Origin: Polyangiaceae bacterium
Lineage (GTDB): Bacteria; Myxococcota_A; Polyangia; Polyangiales; Polyangiaceae
Assembly (NCBI GenBank): GCA_016715885.1
Contig: JADJXL010000025.1
Coordinates: 496,001-560,000 of the forward strand
Length of the DNA: 64,000 nt
Direction: 5' to 3'
Positions 1-9,531 of the stretch are shown here, one piece after another. The notes beneath the pieces were generated by a model. The model ran no database searches and was not told the DNA's origin. It saw nothing but the letters and a program-made list of their open reading frames with translations. The position numbers and the translations under genes were made by a program. Numbering within the stretch: the stretch's first letter is position 1; every line of letters starts with the position of its first letter.

Positions 1-35
1 CGGCGGATTCTTCGGAGTCCTGATTTCGAGCGGTA

Positions 36-1211
36 ATGACCGACGGCGAAACCTTATACCTCGTTCTCGTCATACTCTACCTGCTCGAAGGAGCAGCCTG
101 GGTGCCTCGAGGTAGCATTGCGCTTTGCGCGCGATCGGCCGATTGGGCCTTGCCGCGACTTCCTCATCGAACGATCGGGAATGCTCGCGGCGGGGCCGTC
201 ATCGGTTTTCCCTTCTTGACGAATGCAACCGTTTTCATCGTACCGCAGTGGCCCGTATCGCTATCGCCGGACGGCGTGCTTTTTTGGGTGGCCGAATCCA
301 TGGAGCTGGAAGAGCGACCCGATCATCCGGGGCACTTTTTCCACTTCGATGCGATTCGCGATGTGTCCGCGCATGGCCGTAACGTTTGGCTCAACGGCGA
401 ATCCATCCTCGAATTGACGTCGCCGAACATGGCGCGGCAGCTCGTCGAAATCATTACACATTTGCAAACATTGCCTCGAAACGAACGAGCTGCGGCGATT
501 GACGAATTTTTGGCAAAACGTTTCGACGTAGAAGCAGCCAAGTCACGCCTGCGTGATTTTTACGCGCAAACGGCGGGATTGCGCACGTCGAGCTTCGTCT
601 TGTGGCTCGTCACGTTGGTGCTCGTCCCGGCACTTGCCATGCGGCTGGGATTCGAGCGTATCTGGATCGTGGCGATCGGCGCGGTGTATTTGGCAACGTG
701 GGTGACGGCGACACTTTGGGTCCGCTTGCATCGAAAATATTTCCCATTGGAACGACTGGAACGATGGGGATATGCCATCATGCTGGGGCTCGTGCCGGTC
801 AGTGGAATGCGAGCGGTCGACCTTTTGGCAAAAAAGATCCTCCATGATTTTCATCCGGCCGCCGCCGTCGCTGCAGTGGCGCCCCAAAATCGATTGAAGC
901 GATTCTTGTCGTATCTTCTCCGCGATGCACGACACCCGATGTTGCCATCGTGTCCAACCGACGATCCGGACGCTCGGGCGACGGAAGCGTTTTACCGCAA
1001 TGCCATGACGAATCGAATGGCCAAAATGGCTTCTTCGTTGTCTTTCAATCCGGACGAGCTTTCCGCGCTGCCCGCGGCGACGGGTGACATCGAAGGGGAA
1101 ATGTGTTGTCCGAGGTGTCATGCGCGATATGCGCCCGAAATGCGCGTGTGCGAAGATTGCGGAGGGGTTGGGCTCGAACCGGCAAAGATCAAAGATCTTG
1201 CCGTGGCGTGA
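36..1211 (+). CDS. Membrane protein with C-terminal zinc ribbon, unknown function
   Basis: A 391-residue protein with an N-terminal hydrophobic stretch (about residues 6-20) and three further hydrophobic segments between about 185 and 270, so it is probably an inner-membrane protein. The C-terminus has two CxxC pairs (CPRC and CEDC, about residues 358-376) spaced like a small zinc ribbon. The middle part (residues 40-150) is soluble and lacks a motif I recognise. It is followed by a divergent-looking gap and then a lipoprotein gene on the same strand. No function can be named; the topology suggests a sensor or maintenance protein, which is inference. Confidence 0.75.
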   Translation: MTDGETLYLVLVILYLLEGAAWVPRGSIALCARSADWALPRLPHRTIGNARGGAVIGFPFLTNATVFIVPQWPVSLSPDGVLFWVAESMELEERPDHPGHFFHFDAIRDVSAHGRNVWLNGESILELTSPNMARQLVEIITHLQTLPRNERAAAIDEFLAKRFDVEAAKSRLRDFYAQTAGLRTSSFVLWLVTLVLVPALAMRLGFERIWIVAIGAVYLATWVTATLWVRLHRKYFPLERLERWGYAIMLGLVPVSGMRAVDLLAKKILHDFHPAAAVAAVAPQNRLKRFLSYLLRDARHPMLPSCPTDDPDARATEAFYRNAMTNRMAKMASSLSFNPDELSALPAATGDIEGEMCCPRCHARYAPEMRVCEDCGGVGLEPAKIKDLAVA

Positions 1212-1390
1212 CGAATCGCGCGTGCCTGTAAGAATCCGGCGTCGTTCATGTGTTCATTCGAACGAATGCGTGGGATAAGCGCATTACAATCGCGTGTCGC
1301 TCACGAAAAAAAACGACTTCACAGACGAACGAACCATTTCCAACACCGTCGGGATCGTGCGACGATGCAGAGGTTGCAAAGGAGCCACCA

Positions 1391-4300
1391 ATGCGAAGTC
1401 TGACGCGCCGTACGGGAATTTTGGGGCTGTTCGTGATTACGATGGGGTGTGCGGCCGCAGGCTGCGGAGATGGCACATCGACTGCGACGACGGGATCCGG
1501 TGCTGGAGCATCGGGGGGCAGCGCGGGAAGCAGCTCGGGCGGCATGGGTGGTGAAGCTGGATCGGGAGGCTCCAGCGGAGGCGCGGGCGGGACAGCGGGG
1601 CAAGGCGGAGGCGCGGGCCAAGGCGGAGCCGGCGGCGGCATGGGTGGAGCTGGTGGCGGCGGCCAAGGTGGCGGCGGCCAAGGTGGCGGCAGCTCAGCGT
1701 GCAATCCCGGTGAGACGATGCCGTGTTATACCGGCGACCCAGCGACCAATGGCGTTGGTGAATGCACGGGCGGAACGATGGCCTGCGTCAATGGCCAATG
1801 GGACACGACATGTGCGGGCGAAGTGCTTCCCAGCGGCGTGGCCGATGTCTGCGATGGCAAAGACGAGGATTGCAATGGCCAAGTCGACGATGGCTTCGGT
1901 CAGGCCACGTGCGGAATGGGCGTATGTCAAATAACGATTGACGTGTGTGCCAATGGGCAGGTCCAGACGTGCACGCCGGGGATGGCATTGCCTCCGAAGT
2001 GCGACGGCTTCGACGAAGACTGCGATGGCGAAATCGACGAGGCTGACGAGGGCTGCACGTGCACCGACGGAGCGACGCAGGCTTGTTATTCGGGTGCATT
2101 GGGTACGGACGGCGTCGGTGTATGCAAAAAGGGCGTGCAAACGTGCGTCAATGGTGCGTGGGGCGCTTGCGCAGGCGAAGTGGTACCCACGGCGGAGACG
2201 TGCAACGCGCTCGACGACGATTGCAATGGCATCAAGGACGACGGTCTCGGACAAACGACTTGTGGCGCTGGACAATGCACCAAGACGGTCGACAATTGTG
2301 TCAATGGTGCGGTGCAGCAATGCGTTCCCGGCACGCCCATGCTCGAGGAATGCAACAACATCGACGATGACTGCAATGGTTCGGTCGACGATGGGCTCGG
2401 TAATGTCGCCTGCGGCGTAGGAGCTTGTCGCGTCACGGTTTCCGCATGTGCAGGTGGTATGCCGGCGACGTGCGTCCCCGGCAATCCGACGGCTGAGCTA
2501 TGCGACGACGTCGATAACGATTGCAATGGCATGGTGGACGATGGTAATCCTCAGGGCGGCGGCCCCTGCACGACGCCTCTTCCGGGCATTTGCGCCTCGG
2601 GCGTGCAGCAGTGTTCCTTCGGCACATTGTTATGCGTGCAATCGGTCCAGCCAGTTCCCGAGCAATGCAACGGTCTCGACGACAACTGCAATGGCAGCAC
2701 CGACGAGGGCAATCCTGGCGGAAGCCAATCATGCTCGACGGGGCTGCCTGGTGTTTGCGGTACGGGACAAACGAGCTGCGCGGGCGGCGCCATCACGTGC
2801 ATTCAAACGGTCTTCCCTGCGGCAGAGAGCTGCGACGGAATCGACAACAACTGCAATGGCACGGTGGACGACGGCAATCCTGGCGGAGGTGGCGTCTGTT
2901 CGGTCGCCGGTCAGCAAGGTCTTTGCGCGCAAGGCACCCTGTCGTGCTCGAACGGGTCGCTCGTTTGTACGCAAACGGTCCAGCCTACGTCGGAAACGTG
3001 TGACAACAAGGACAACGATTGCGACGGCACCGTCGACGAGGGCAATCCCGGCGGCAGCCAAGCCTGCACGGCCGCCGGGCAGCTCGGTGAATGCGTAAAA
3101 GGGACGACCGTATGCAGCGGCGGCAGCGTCACCTGTTCGCCCGGCATGCCATCCACCGAGGTATGCGACAACAAGGACAACGATTGCGACGGCACCGTCG
3201 ACGACGGCAGCCCCGGGGGCGGTATGGCGTGCCAAACCCAGCTTCCCGGCATCTGCTCGGCAGGCGTAACTGCATGCTCCAATGGCAGCATCGTCTGCAA
3301 TGCCGTGCAATCGCCGCAAGTCGAAAGCTGCAATGGCCTCGACGACAACTGCAATGGCGTGGCGGACGAAAACAACCCTGGCAGCGCGCAATCATGTATT
3401 GCTCCCGGCCAGCAAGGCAGTTGCGCGCTGGGCACGACGACGTGCAGCTCGGGCAGCATCGTCTGCCTACCCGGCCCATCGCTGCCCGAAATCTGCGACG
3501 GCGCGGACAACGATTGCGACGGCACGACCGACGAGGGCAATCCCGGCGGCGGCCAAGTTTGCACGCCCCCCGGCGCGGTCGGCGAATGCGCCAAAGGAAT
3601 CACGTCGTGCAGCGGCGGCGCCCTCAGTTGCATACCGGCCAGCCCCACCACGGAAATCTGCGACGGCAAAGACAACGATTGCGATGGCTCGATCGACGAG
3701 GGCAATCCGGGCGGCGGCGGAAACTGCAACACGGGCAACCCCGGGATTTGCAGCGCAGGCACCGTGATGTGCGTGAACAGCTCGCTCACGTGCGTGCAAA
3801 ACCAAATGCCGGCCGCGATGGATACCTGCGCCAATGGACTCGACGACAACTGCAATGGCGTGGTCGACGAAAATCTCGACAATGACGCCGACGGTTGGGG
3901 CGTTTGCGATGGCGATTGTTGCGACAGCCCGGTCGATTGCGATCAACCGCCGCTCGTCAATCCAGGCGCCATCGAAGTCATCGGCAATTCGATGAACGAC
4001 GATTGCGACGCTGCAACGAGCGATTTGACGCCGGCCGCGCTCTGCTCGACGGTCGCGCTGCAAACGCCGACCACGCCCATGAAGCTCGTGCAAGCCATGG
4101 ACCTCTGTCAAACCACGACGCTCAACCCGCCCAAACCGCAAAAGAAATGGGGCGTCCTTTCGGCCACGCTCGTCGCAGCCGATGGCGTCTCCACGCCGCC
4201 TGTGGATATTCAGCGCGGCGTGCTCGCGAATTTCGGGCCCAACGTCACGCCACGCAAAGGCGTGACCATGGCCGCACTTTCATCCGGCACGGCGCGCGAC

Positions 4301-4912
4301 GAGACCGACCCCGGCTTCATCAATCCAGACAATGGACTGGCCGCAAGCGGCAATGGCAACCCGCCCCCCGTGTACCTCGCAGCGCACGGCGGAACGCTTC
4401 AGACGGCGCCAGGCTGCACGACCGCAAACGACGCCAATGATTCCGCCAACCTCAAGGTGCAGATTCGCGTTCCCACGAACGCCCAATCCTTCTCTTACAA
4501 GTTCAAGTTCTACTCGTCGGAATACCCCGAGTGGCTCTGCACCCAATACAACGACTTCTACCTCGCCATGCTCACGTCCGGCGTTGCAGGCATCCCGGCC
4601 GACAAGAACATTTCGTTCGATAACTTCGGCAACCCCGTCAGCGTCAACAATGCCTTCTTCGACGTATGCCAAGGTTGCTCGGCGGGCACCAGCGAGCTCG
4701 TCGGGACGGGCGTCGGTGGTGTCAATGGCGCTGTCAACGATGGTGGCGGCACCGTCTGGCTCACGACGACCGCGCCCATCGTACCGGGCGAAAACATGAC
4801 GATCGAATTCATCATCTGGGATACAGGCGACCGATATTGGGATTCCACCGTCCTGCTCGACGCATTCGAGTGGTCCATCAATCCAGGTGTCGTCGCCACG
4901 ACACCGGGGTGA
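1391..4912 (+). CDS. MopE-repeat lipoprotein with choice-of-anchor L domain
   Basis: A secreted lipoprotein of about 1173 residues. The ATG at 1391 is chosen over upstream starts because AAGGAG precedes it and it opens a signal peptide ending in a Cys-containing lipobox (about residues 16-21). A Gly/Ser-rich linker of about 70 residues follows. Then come 13 copies of a Cys/Asp motif (C-[DN]-x-x-D-[DEN]-[DN]-C-[DN]-G-x-x-D-[DE]-x), the putative metal-binding motif of MopE-like proteins, alternating with Cys-rich spacers. The last about 260 residues match the choice-of-anchor L domain (YSSEYPEW and IWDTGDRYWDSTVLLD landmarks). It is probably a surface-exposed, disulfide- and metal-stabilised protein; the binding partner is unknown. 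Confidence 0.9.
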   Translation: MRSLTRRTGILGLFVITMGCAAAGCGDGTSTATTGSGAGASGGSAGSSSGGMGGEAGSGGSSGGAGGTAGQGGGAGQGGAGGGMGGAGGGGQGGGGQGGGSSACNPGETMPCYTGDPATNGVGECTGGTMACVNGQWDTTCAGEVLPSGVADVCDGKDEDCNGQVDDGFGQATCGMGVCQITIDVCANGQVQTCTPGMALPPKCDGFDEDCDGEIDEADEGCTCTDGATQACYSGALGTDGVGVCKKGVQTCVNGAWGACAGEVVPTAETCNALDDDCNGIKDDGLGQTTCGAGQCTKTVDNCVNGAVQQCVPGTPMLEECNNIDDDCNGSVDDGLGNVACGVGACRVTVSACAGGMPATCVPGNPTAELCDDVDNDCNGMVDDGNPQGGGPCTTPLPGICASGVQQCSFGTLLCVQSVQPVPEQCNGLDDNCNGSTDEGNPGGSQSCSTGLPGVCGTGQTSCAGGAITCIQTVFPAAESCDGIDNNCNGTVDDGNPGGGGVCSVAGQQGLCAQGTLSCSNGSLVCTQTVQPTSETCDNKDNDCDGTVDEGNPGGSQACTAAGQLGECVKGTTVCSGGSVTCSPGMPSTEVCDNKDNDCDGTVDDGSPGGGMACQTQLPGICSAGVTACSNGSIVCNAVQSPQVESCNGLDDNCNGVADENNPGSAQSCIAPGQQGSCALGTTTCSSGSIVCLPGPSLPEICDGADNDCDGTTDEGNPGGGQVCTPPGAVGECAKGITSCSGGALSCIPASPTTEICDGKDNDCDGSIDEGNPGGGGNCNTGNPGICSAGTVMCVNSSLTCVQNQMPAAMDTCANGLDDNCNGVVDENLDNDADGWGVCDGDCCDSPVDCDQPPLVNPGAIEVIGNSMNDDCDAATSDLTPAALCSTVALQTPTTPMKLVQAMDLCQTTTLNPPKPQKKWGVLSATLVAADGVSTPPVDIQRGVLANFGPNVTPRKGVTMAALSSGTARDETDPGFINPDNGLAASGNGNPPPVYLAAHGGTLQTAPGCTTANDANDSANLKVQIRVPTNAQSFSYKFKFYSSEYPEWLCTQYNDFYLAMLTSGVAGIPADKNISFDNFGNPVSVNNAFFDVCQGCSAGTSELVGTGVGGVNGAVNDGGGTVWLTTTAPIVPGENMTIEFIIWDTGDRYWDSTVLLDAFEWSINPGVVATTPG

Positions 4913-4923
4913 TTCCCCCTCCC

Positions 4924-6009
4924 TCACCGCCCTCCCAATAGCCCCAATCTCCCCAGCATTCGTCCCACCGATCGGAATGCATCCGCCCGGCCAAACTGCA
5001 AAATGTGCCCGCCGTGAAACGTCTCGAGCGGCGCACCAAAGTGATCCGCCAGCCTGCGCGCATGCTCCAGTGGCGTGATCTTGTCACCGCTCGCCGCCAA
5101 AATCAGCATTCGGTCGCGATCGATTCGCGGCGGACGCGAAAGTGGACTCACCGGACGATGCACCGCATCGAGCGCCTCGTATTGAAGCTCCTGCTCCCTT
5201 GGTGAACCCACGAATCGACCCGCGGAACGCGCAATCTCCGGAATGGACGCGAGCGGAATGATCGGTACGGCAAACGCAAGCTCCTCCTCCAGCGTCGCAA
5301 ACAGGCTCGTCGTATACCCCCCGAGGCTCATGCCCATGACGCCCACCGACTCGGCTCCCCGCCGCCGAAGATATGCCGAAAGCGTGCGCAAATCATGGAT
5401 CGCTTGCCGAAACGCTTCATTCGTAATGCGCGGATCACCGCCTGGAAACCGAGGCGAGCGGTCGTCCGTGCGCACCGCATGAAATGGCAAAACGAAAAGC
5501 GCCACATCGAGACCTCGCTCGAACAGCCATTGCACCGGCCATATGCGTTCTTCGAGCGGATACTGCCCGCAAAGATACCCGTGAATCAAAATCACCACCG
5601 GCCGCGCGGGATTTTCATGTAAAAACAGCCGCGCCGCACCACGTCGATTCTTCGGATGCGCAAGGTATTTTTCGCGCACGTCTTCACAGACCACGTCAAA
5701 ATGACTCGGCCACGTCACGTCCACGACTTTGCCTGGCCCCGGACCCGTGATCGAACGTACGGGCGTCGTGATTGGCGTAATCTCTCGAGGTTCTGGAAAA
5801 AAGGATGTATCGGACGCGTAATGCTCGGCGCGATCGTACAGGTCGCGTAGCTCCTCGAGTCGCGCCATGCGCTCGTCGTGGCTCAACGCTTCCGGATCTG
5901 CGTGCCCAGGTTGACGCCTACGCCGCAAAAGCAGCGTGGATCCAATGGCCGAGTCGAACGTGGAGGCTGCCGAGGTAAGAAGATTGCGTATCACGGGTCG
6001 CCTGATCAT
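4924..6009 (-). CDS. Alpha/beta hydrolase
   Basis: About 361 residues using the ATG at 6009; an ATG at 6072 would add 21 residues. The nucleophile elbow GMSLGGY is present, with an oxyanion-hole type HGY earlier in the chain, an acidic residue in the AASGDKITP region and a late HGGH histidine, completing a plausible Ser-Asp-His triad. The overall layout resembles the ABHD18/DUF2048-like branch of alpha/beta hydrolases. The substrate is unknown. It converges tail-to-tail with the MopE lipoprotein (11-bp gap) and diverges from the next gene. Confidence 0.8.
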   Translation of the reverse strand: MIRRPVIRNLLTSAASTFDSAIGSTLLLRRRRQPGHADPEALSHDERMARLEELRDLYDRAEHYASDTSFFPEPREITPITTPVRSITGPGPGKVVDVTWPSHFDVVCEDVREKYLAHPKNRRGAARLFLHENPARPVVILIHGYLCGQYPLEERIWPVQWLFERGLDVALFVLPFHAVRTDDRSPRFPGGDPRITNEAFRQAIHDLRTLSAYLRRRGAESVGVMGMSLGGYTTSLFATLEEELAFAVPIIPLASIPEIARSAGRFVGSPREQELQYEALDAVHRPVSPLSRPPRIDRDRMLILAASGDKITPLEHARRLADHFGAPLETFHGGHILQFGRADAFRSVGRMLGRLGLLGGR

Positions 6010-6182
6010 CCGCCATTCGACAGCTCGATGCAAGCAGGATTCTGTCCACGCGCGACGTGTCGCAAGAAACATGATGCTTGCTTTTCACGAACGTGCGGCG
6101 TATAGCGCTCGATTGGAACGGAACGTGTAAGGGCTCCGAGCGGACGAACGCCTTACGCCCTTCACACAACGGAAAACCACGT

Positions 6183-7541
6183 ATGATTCGCCACGGAATG
6201 AGTCGTCGTTGCCTTGCTGGTTCTATGACATTCGTGTCGCTCGCGCTGAGCGTGGCGCTTTTCGATGGCACCGCTATCGCGTGGGCACAGCCGGCTGCGC
6301 CTCCATCGAGCGCACCGATTGCGCCGAAGGGCGCACCGCCTGCGCCTCCAGCAAGCGCTGCTGCGGCAAGTCCCACCCCGGTGCCGACGGAAGTGCCGGC
6401 CGAGCCACCGCCTCCGCCCGCGCAAGAAGCCCCTCCTGCGCAGCCTCCGGCCGAGCCCGCGGCCGATTTGGCGCAATGGCAAAAGGCGTACGAGCGCGGC
6501 AAAGCAGCGCTCGCGTCCGGGTCATTTCCGCTCGCATCGCAGATATTGAACGACGTGGCCATGCGCGCGCCGGATCCGGGATTGCGAGCGCAAGCGCGCG
6601 AGCTCAGCCATTTGGCATCGTATTGGGCGTACAATCGATTGACGCTGATGCCGGCGCAAAATACGCTTCCACCGCGCGTAGATTCCACCGAGCCTCGGGA
6701 GGACAAGCGGACGATTGACGAGCTTGCGATTCTTTACGGAAATTCGATCTTATGGGGAACGGGGTTTGGCGTGGTCGTCGGGTTTGCGTCCGATAGTGGC
6801 GACGCGTCGACGTTCTTTTTGCCGGCCATTGGTATGTCGGCGCTTGGTGCAGGCGCCCTCGCGCTCATGGACGTGAAGTTTGGTCCCCTGCCTTATGGCG
6901 TGCCGCAATCGATTACTTCGGGCATGTACATGGGTCTCGAGGCGGGCATTTACATGGCGGCGATTTTGGAGGCCGAGCGTATCGTCGACCGGGACGAGGA
7001 AAAGATTTTGCCTGGTTTGATATGGGGTTCGGCCACGGCTGGCGGGCTCATTGGCGGGCTCATCGGGGCCACGGTGCCGGTGACGCCGGGCCGAGCGTCC
7101 TTTACGAGCTCGGGGGCCATTTGGGGAGGCGTGGTCACGTCGTTCGTGACGATAGGCTTCATGGATGGTGATTTCAATTCTGCGCCATTCGTCACGGGAT
7201 TGATTGGCGCGGCCGCGGGTGGCGTCTCGACGGGCCTCTTGGCGGCGCGGGTTTCGCCCTCGATTGCTCGCGTGCGATTCATCGATCTGGGTGGTGTTGC
7301 CGGGGGGCTCCTCTTCGGTGGTCTTTATGCATCGATTGCCGACCGAATGGACGAGCAGGTATTTTCCTTTCTCGCGTCCTCCGGTGTGGTTGCAGGTCTT
7401 GCGACCGCGGCGTGGCTCACGAGCGGCATGGATCGCGACGAGCCTCGTCGGGGAGCTCTGCGCAAATCGGAATTTCACATGACGCCCTTCATGACGCCTC
7501 AGCCAGGCGGCGGAACGATGGGGCTTGCGGGCAGGTTTTGA
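6183..7541 (+). CDS. Exported or membrane protein with Pro/Ala-rich linker, unknown
   Basis: About 452 residues from the ATG at 6183, which opens a signal peptide (hydrophobic core about residues 13-32, ending near AWAQ). An Ala/Pro-rich linker (about 33-90) leads to a short TPR-like helical stretch (WQKAYERGKAAL) and then, from about residue 185, a long Gly- and Ala-rich hydrophobic region with several possible membrane segments. This layout is common among myxobacterial envelope proteins of unknown function. It ends just before the first 42-bp repeat block of the island and so marks its left edge. Confidence 0.65.
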   Translation: MIRHGMSRRCLAGSMTFVSLALSVALFDGTAIAWAQPAAPPSSAPIAPKGAPPAPPASAAAASPTPVPTEVPAEPPPPPAQEAPPAQPPAEPAADLAQWQKAYERGKAALASGSFPLASQILNDVAMRAPDPGLRAQARELSHLASYWAYNRLTLMPAQNTLPPRVDSTEPREDKRTIDELAILYGNSILWGTGFGVVVGFASDSGDASTFFLPAIGMSALGAGALALMDVKFGPLPYGVPQSITSGMYMGLEAGIYMAAILEAERIVDRDEEKILPGLIWGSATAGGLIGGLIGATVPVTPGRASFTSSGAIWGGVVTSFVTIGFMDGDFNSAPFVTGLIGAAAGGVSTGLLAARVSPSIARVRFIDLGGVAGGLLFGGLYASIADRMDEQVFSFLASSGVVAGLATAAWLTSGMDRDEPRRGALRKSEFHMTPFMTPQPGGGTMGLAGRF

Positions 7542-7572
7542 CGCGTATTACCGGGGCGTCTCGGGTATCCCA

Positions 7573-7895
7573 CACCATCCCCACATCCGAACGATCGGCA
7601 TTGCGCACAATCGAGATGCTCCCGCATGCCCGAGCGTTCGGGCACCGAGGTGTTCGGCATTGTGCCGACGACCGAGCGTTCGCGCATCGGCATGATGGCG
7701 AAGATGCCCGATACGCGACGGCTCGGGCTTCGAGCTGTTCGGCATTGTGCCGACGGCCGAGCGTTCGGGCGTCGAGCTGTTCGGCATTGTGGCGACGACC
7801 GAGCGTTCGGCCGTCGAGCTGTTCGGCATTGTGCCGACGGCCGAGCGTTCGGCCTTCGAGGTGTTCGGCATCATGATGATGGCCGAGCGTGTGGG
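7573..7895. repeat. Repeat block A: leader plus six 42-bp units
   Basis: A conserved leader (CCCCACATCCGAACGATCGG and about 40 bp more) is followed by tandem units with a 42-bp period. Each typical unit carries two inverted repeats, GGCCGA-GCGT-TCGGCC and TCGGCA-TTG-TGCCGA. One unit is a longer variant with a GATGGCGAAGATGCCCGATA core that is also found in blocks C and F. Because 42 is a multiple of 3 and the unit has no stop codons, open frames run through the block on both strands; I do not regard them as genes. This block differs from the others in having no recognisable coding tail directly upstream. Confidence 0.9.
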
Positions 7896-8210
7896 AAACG
7901 ATACGCCGCGTCGCGTTTAGGCGAACCAGAGCAGCCAACGCAACACCGAAATCTCGGCTTTTCGTCCTATGGGCTCGGGTGGGATGCATCATAGGACATT
8001 GCACGTCCGACCGTCGTGATGCCGAGCTTGCATCTCATTTTCGCGCGATGTAGTGATGGCTCCGGGTCGGTTGTCCGACAAGTACATTCTCGAGGGGGAC
8101 GGGCATATGGCGTCACTGATATTCGCCGATCGGTTTTTCGCACCCATCATGCAACTTGGCTAGACGCGTACACGATGACGATCAAACGATGGAAGATTGG
8201 GAGGGTGACG
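7896..8210. other. Non-coding gap between block A and the lipoprotein gene
   Basis: About 315 bp with no gene I can support. It holds the last degenerate part of the repeat and then unique sequence, presumably the promoter of the following lipoprotein gene. A GGGAGG ribosome-binding site lies just upstream of 8211. No strong terminator or recognisable operator was seen. Confidence 0.5.
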
Positions 8211-9524
8211 ATGCGTAAACCCATGCGCACGATACTGGCGACGGGTTTTTTGGGGGTTGCTACGCTCGGGCATGTGCTGATCGGCTGCACGAATCGTCTT
8301 GGCCCAGTCGTGGCTACGCAAACGGAAGGACGGATCGACCGCCCGAATCTTCCGGATGGCATGGTCATACGATCGCGCGATTGCGTAGCCGAATATGGAT
8401 TGCTTTTGGTACCGGGGCACCACGAATTCAGCGCGACGGTTCGGATGAATGAGGATGGCGACAAAGAGGACGTCACCATTGATGGCATTCCCAACTCGGC
8501 CCACGACCTTGGCGCGTGTCTGCGGAATGCCTTGCGCGCCATGCCCATTGCCAAAGAACCTTTGCGTCATGGCGTGGAAACACTAAAATATCAGCGCGAG
8601 CATGCGAGCGAGGAACAACTTTCGCTCGCCGATTTCATCAACGTGATTTCCGGCGTGCCCATTGTCGTCAGTCAATTGGTTTTCGAAGCGCAGGGATATA
8701 CGATTGTGCTTCCGGTCGCCGTAAAGGTGGTGGCCAAGCCGGAGACATTCATCAATGGCGACAATCGCACCATGGCCAAGGTTGGGCGACTGGCCATTGA
8801 CACGCTTGGCTACGACGAGATCATCACGCGTGCCGAGCAGATGGGCTGGGTCAAAACGGTGCGTTTTGAACAGGCGCAATCAACTGCTGAAAAGAAATTC
8901 ATTGGCGATGTGCCTCCGACCTCCAGCGCCGTCGTCGAAGCCGCATTCAAGAGAGTGATGACCAGGGCAGCGCCCGCGGCACTTCTAGCGTCGCAAACGG
9001 ATTCACCCGCCCCCGGTCCCGGGGATCTCGTGGCGGTCGGGATTTTGGCGGTCGGGCTGCTCGCTGTGGGGGCCATTTCGGCCTACGAGATCATTGCCAC
9101 CGAGGACACGCCAGTTACCACTACGCCTGCACCCGCGTCGGCCGCACAGCCTAAGGCGACGACCGCGCCGCCGGTTCCCGCGCCGCGGAGGTACGCCGGT
9201 CAGACGTGTGAGAACGTGGAGCTGGATCGCCTGGAAGACGAGAAGGACAAGATTTGCAAGCCCGAGGGGGGTTTCGCCGCCATCTGCAAGGGTGACCACA
9301 CGAAGCCAAAGTTCGCGAAAATTCCGTGCTCGGCAATCAAGCTCGCCATCCAGCAACGGCAGGCCTGCAAGGCGGCGCGAGAGCTTATTCAGGACAAGTG
9401 TTTCGGCGGCAAGCCGGACCCCGGACACAAGACGGCGATTGATCAAGAGCAGAACGCGGTGAACGCCTGCGAAGCGCTGAAGCTGCTCAATTGCGCAAAA
9501 GGCCATCCCATGGCAGGACGGTAG
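8211..9524 (+). CDS. SitA-like lipoprotein, probable polymorphic toxin
   Basis: About 437 residues. The ATG at 8211 follows GGGAGG and gives a compact signal peptide with lipobox LIGC (Cys about residue 26). Residues 30-270 form a unique domain. A hydrophobic segment near 275-295 and an Ala/Pro/Thr linker separate it from a Cys-rich C-terminal domain of about 110 residues (at least eight Cys, with GHKTAIDQEQNAVNAC near the end). The plan of lipobox, carrier region and exchangeable C-terminal domain is that of Myxococcus SitA toxins transferred by outer-membrane exchange. The C-terminal domain may belong to the novel toxin 16 group, which is a tentative reading. The adjacent ankyrin gene supports a toxin/immunity reading. 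Confidence 0.6.
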   Translation: MRKPMRTILATGFLGVATLGHVLIGCTNRLGPVVATQTEGRIDRPNLPDGMVIRSRDCVAEYGLLLVPGHHEFSATVRMNEDGDKEDVTIDGIPNSAHDLGACLRNALRAMPIAKEPLRHGVETLKYQREHASEEQLSLADFINVISGVPIVVSQLVFEAQGYTIVLPVAVKVVAKPETFINGDNRTMAKVGRLAIDTLGYDEIITRAEQMGWVKTVRFEQAQSTAEKKFIGDVPPTSSAVVEAAFKRVMTRAAPAALLASQTDSPAPGPGDLVAVGILAVGLLAVGAISAYEIIATEDTPVTTTPAPASAAQPKATTAPPVPAPRRYAGQTCENVELDRLEDEKDKICKPEGGFAAICKGDHTKPKFAKIPCSAIKLAIQQRQACKAARELIQDKCFGGKPDPGHKTAIDQEQNAVNACEALKLLNCAKGHPMAGR

Positions 9525-9531
9525 GAGTGCC

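Noticed and set aside
7573..7895. CRISPR array
   Set aside because: The 42-bp units abut each other with no unique spacers, and no cas gene is in the window.
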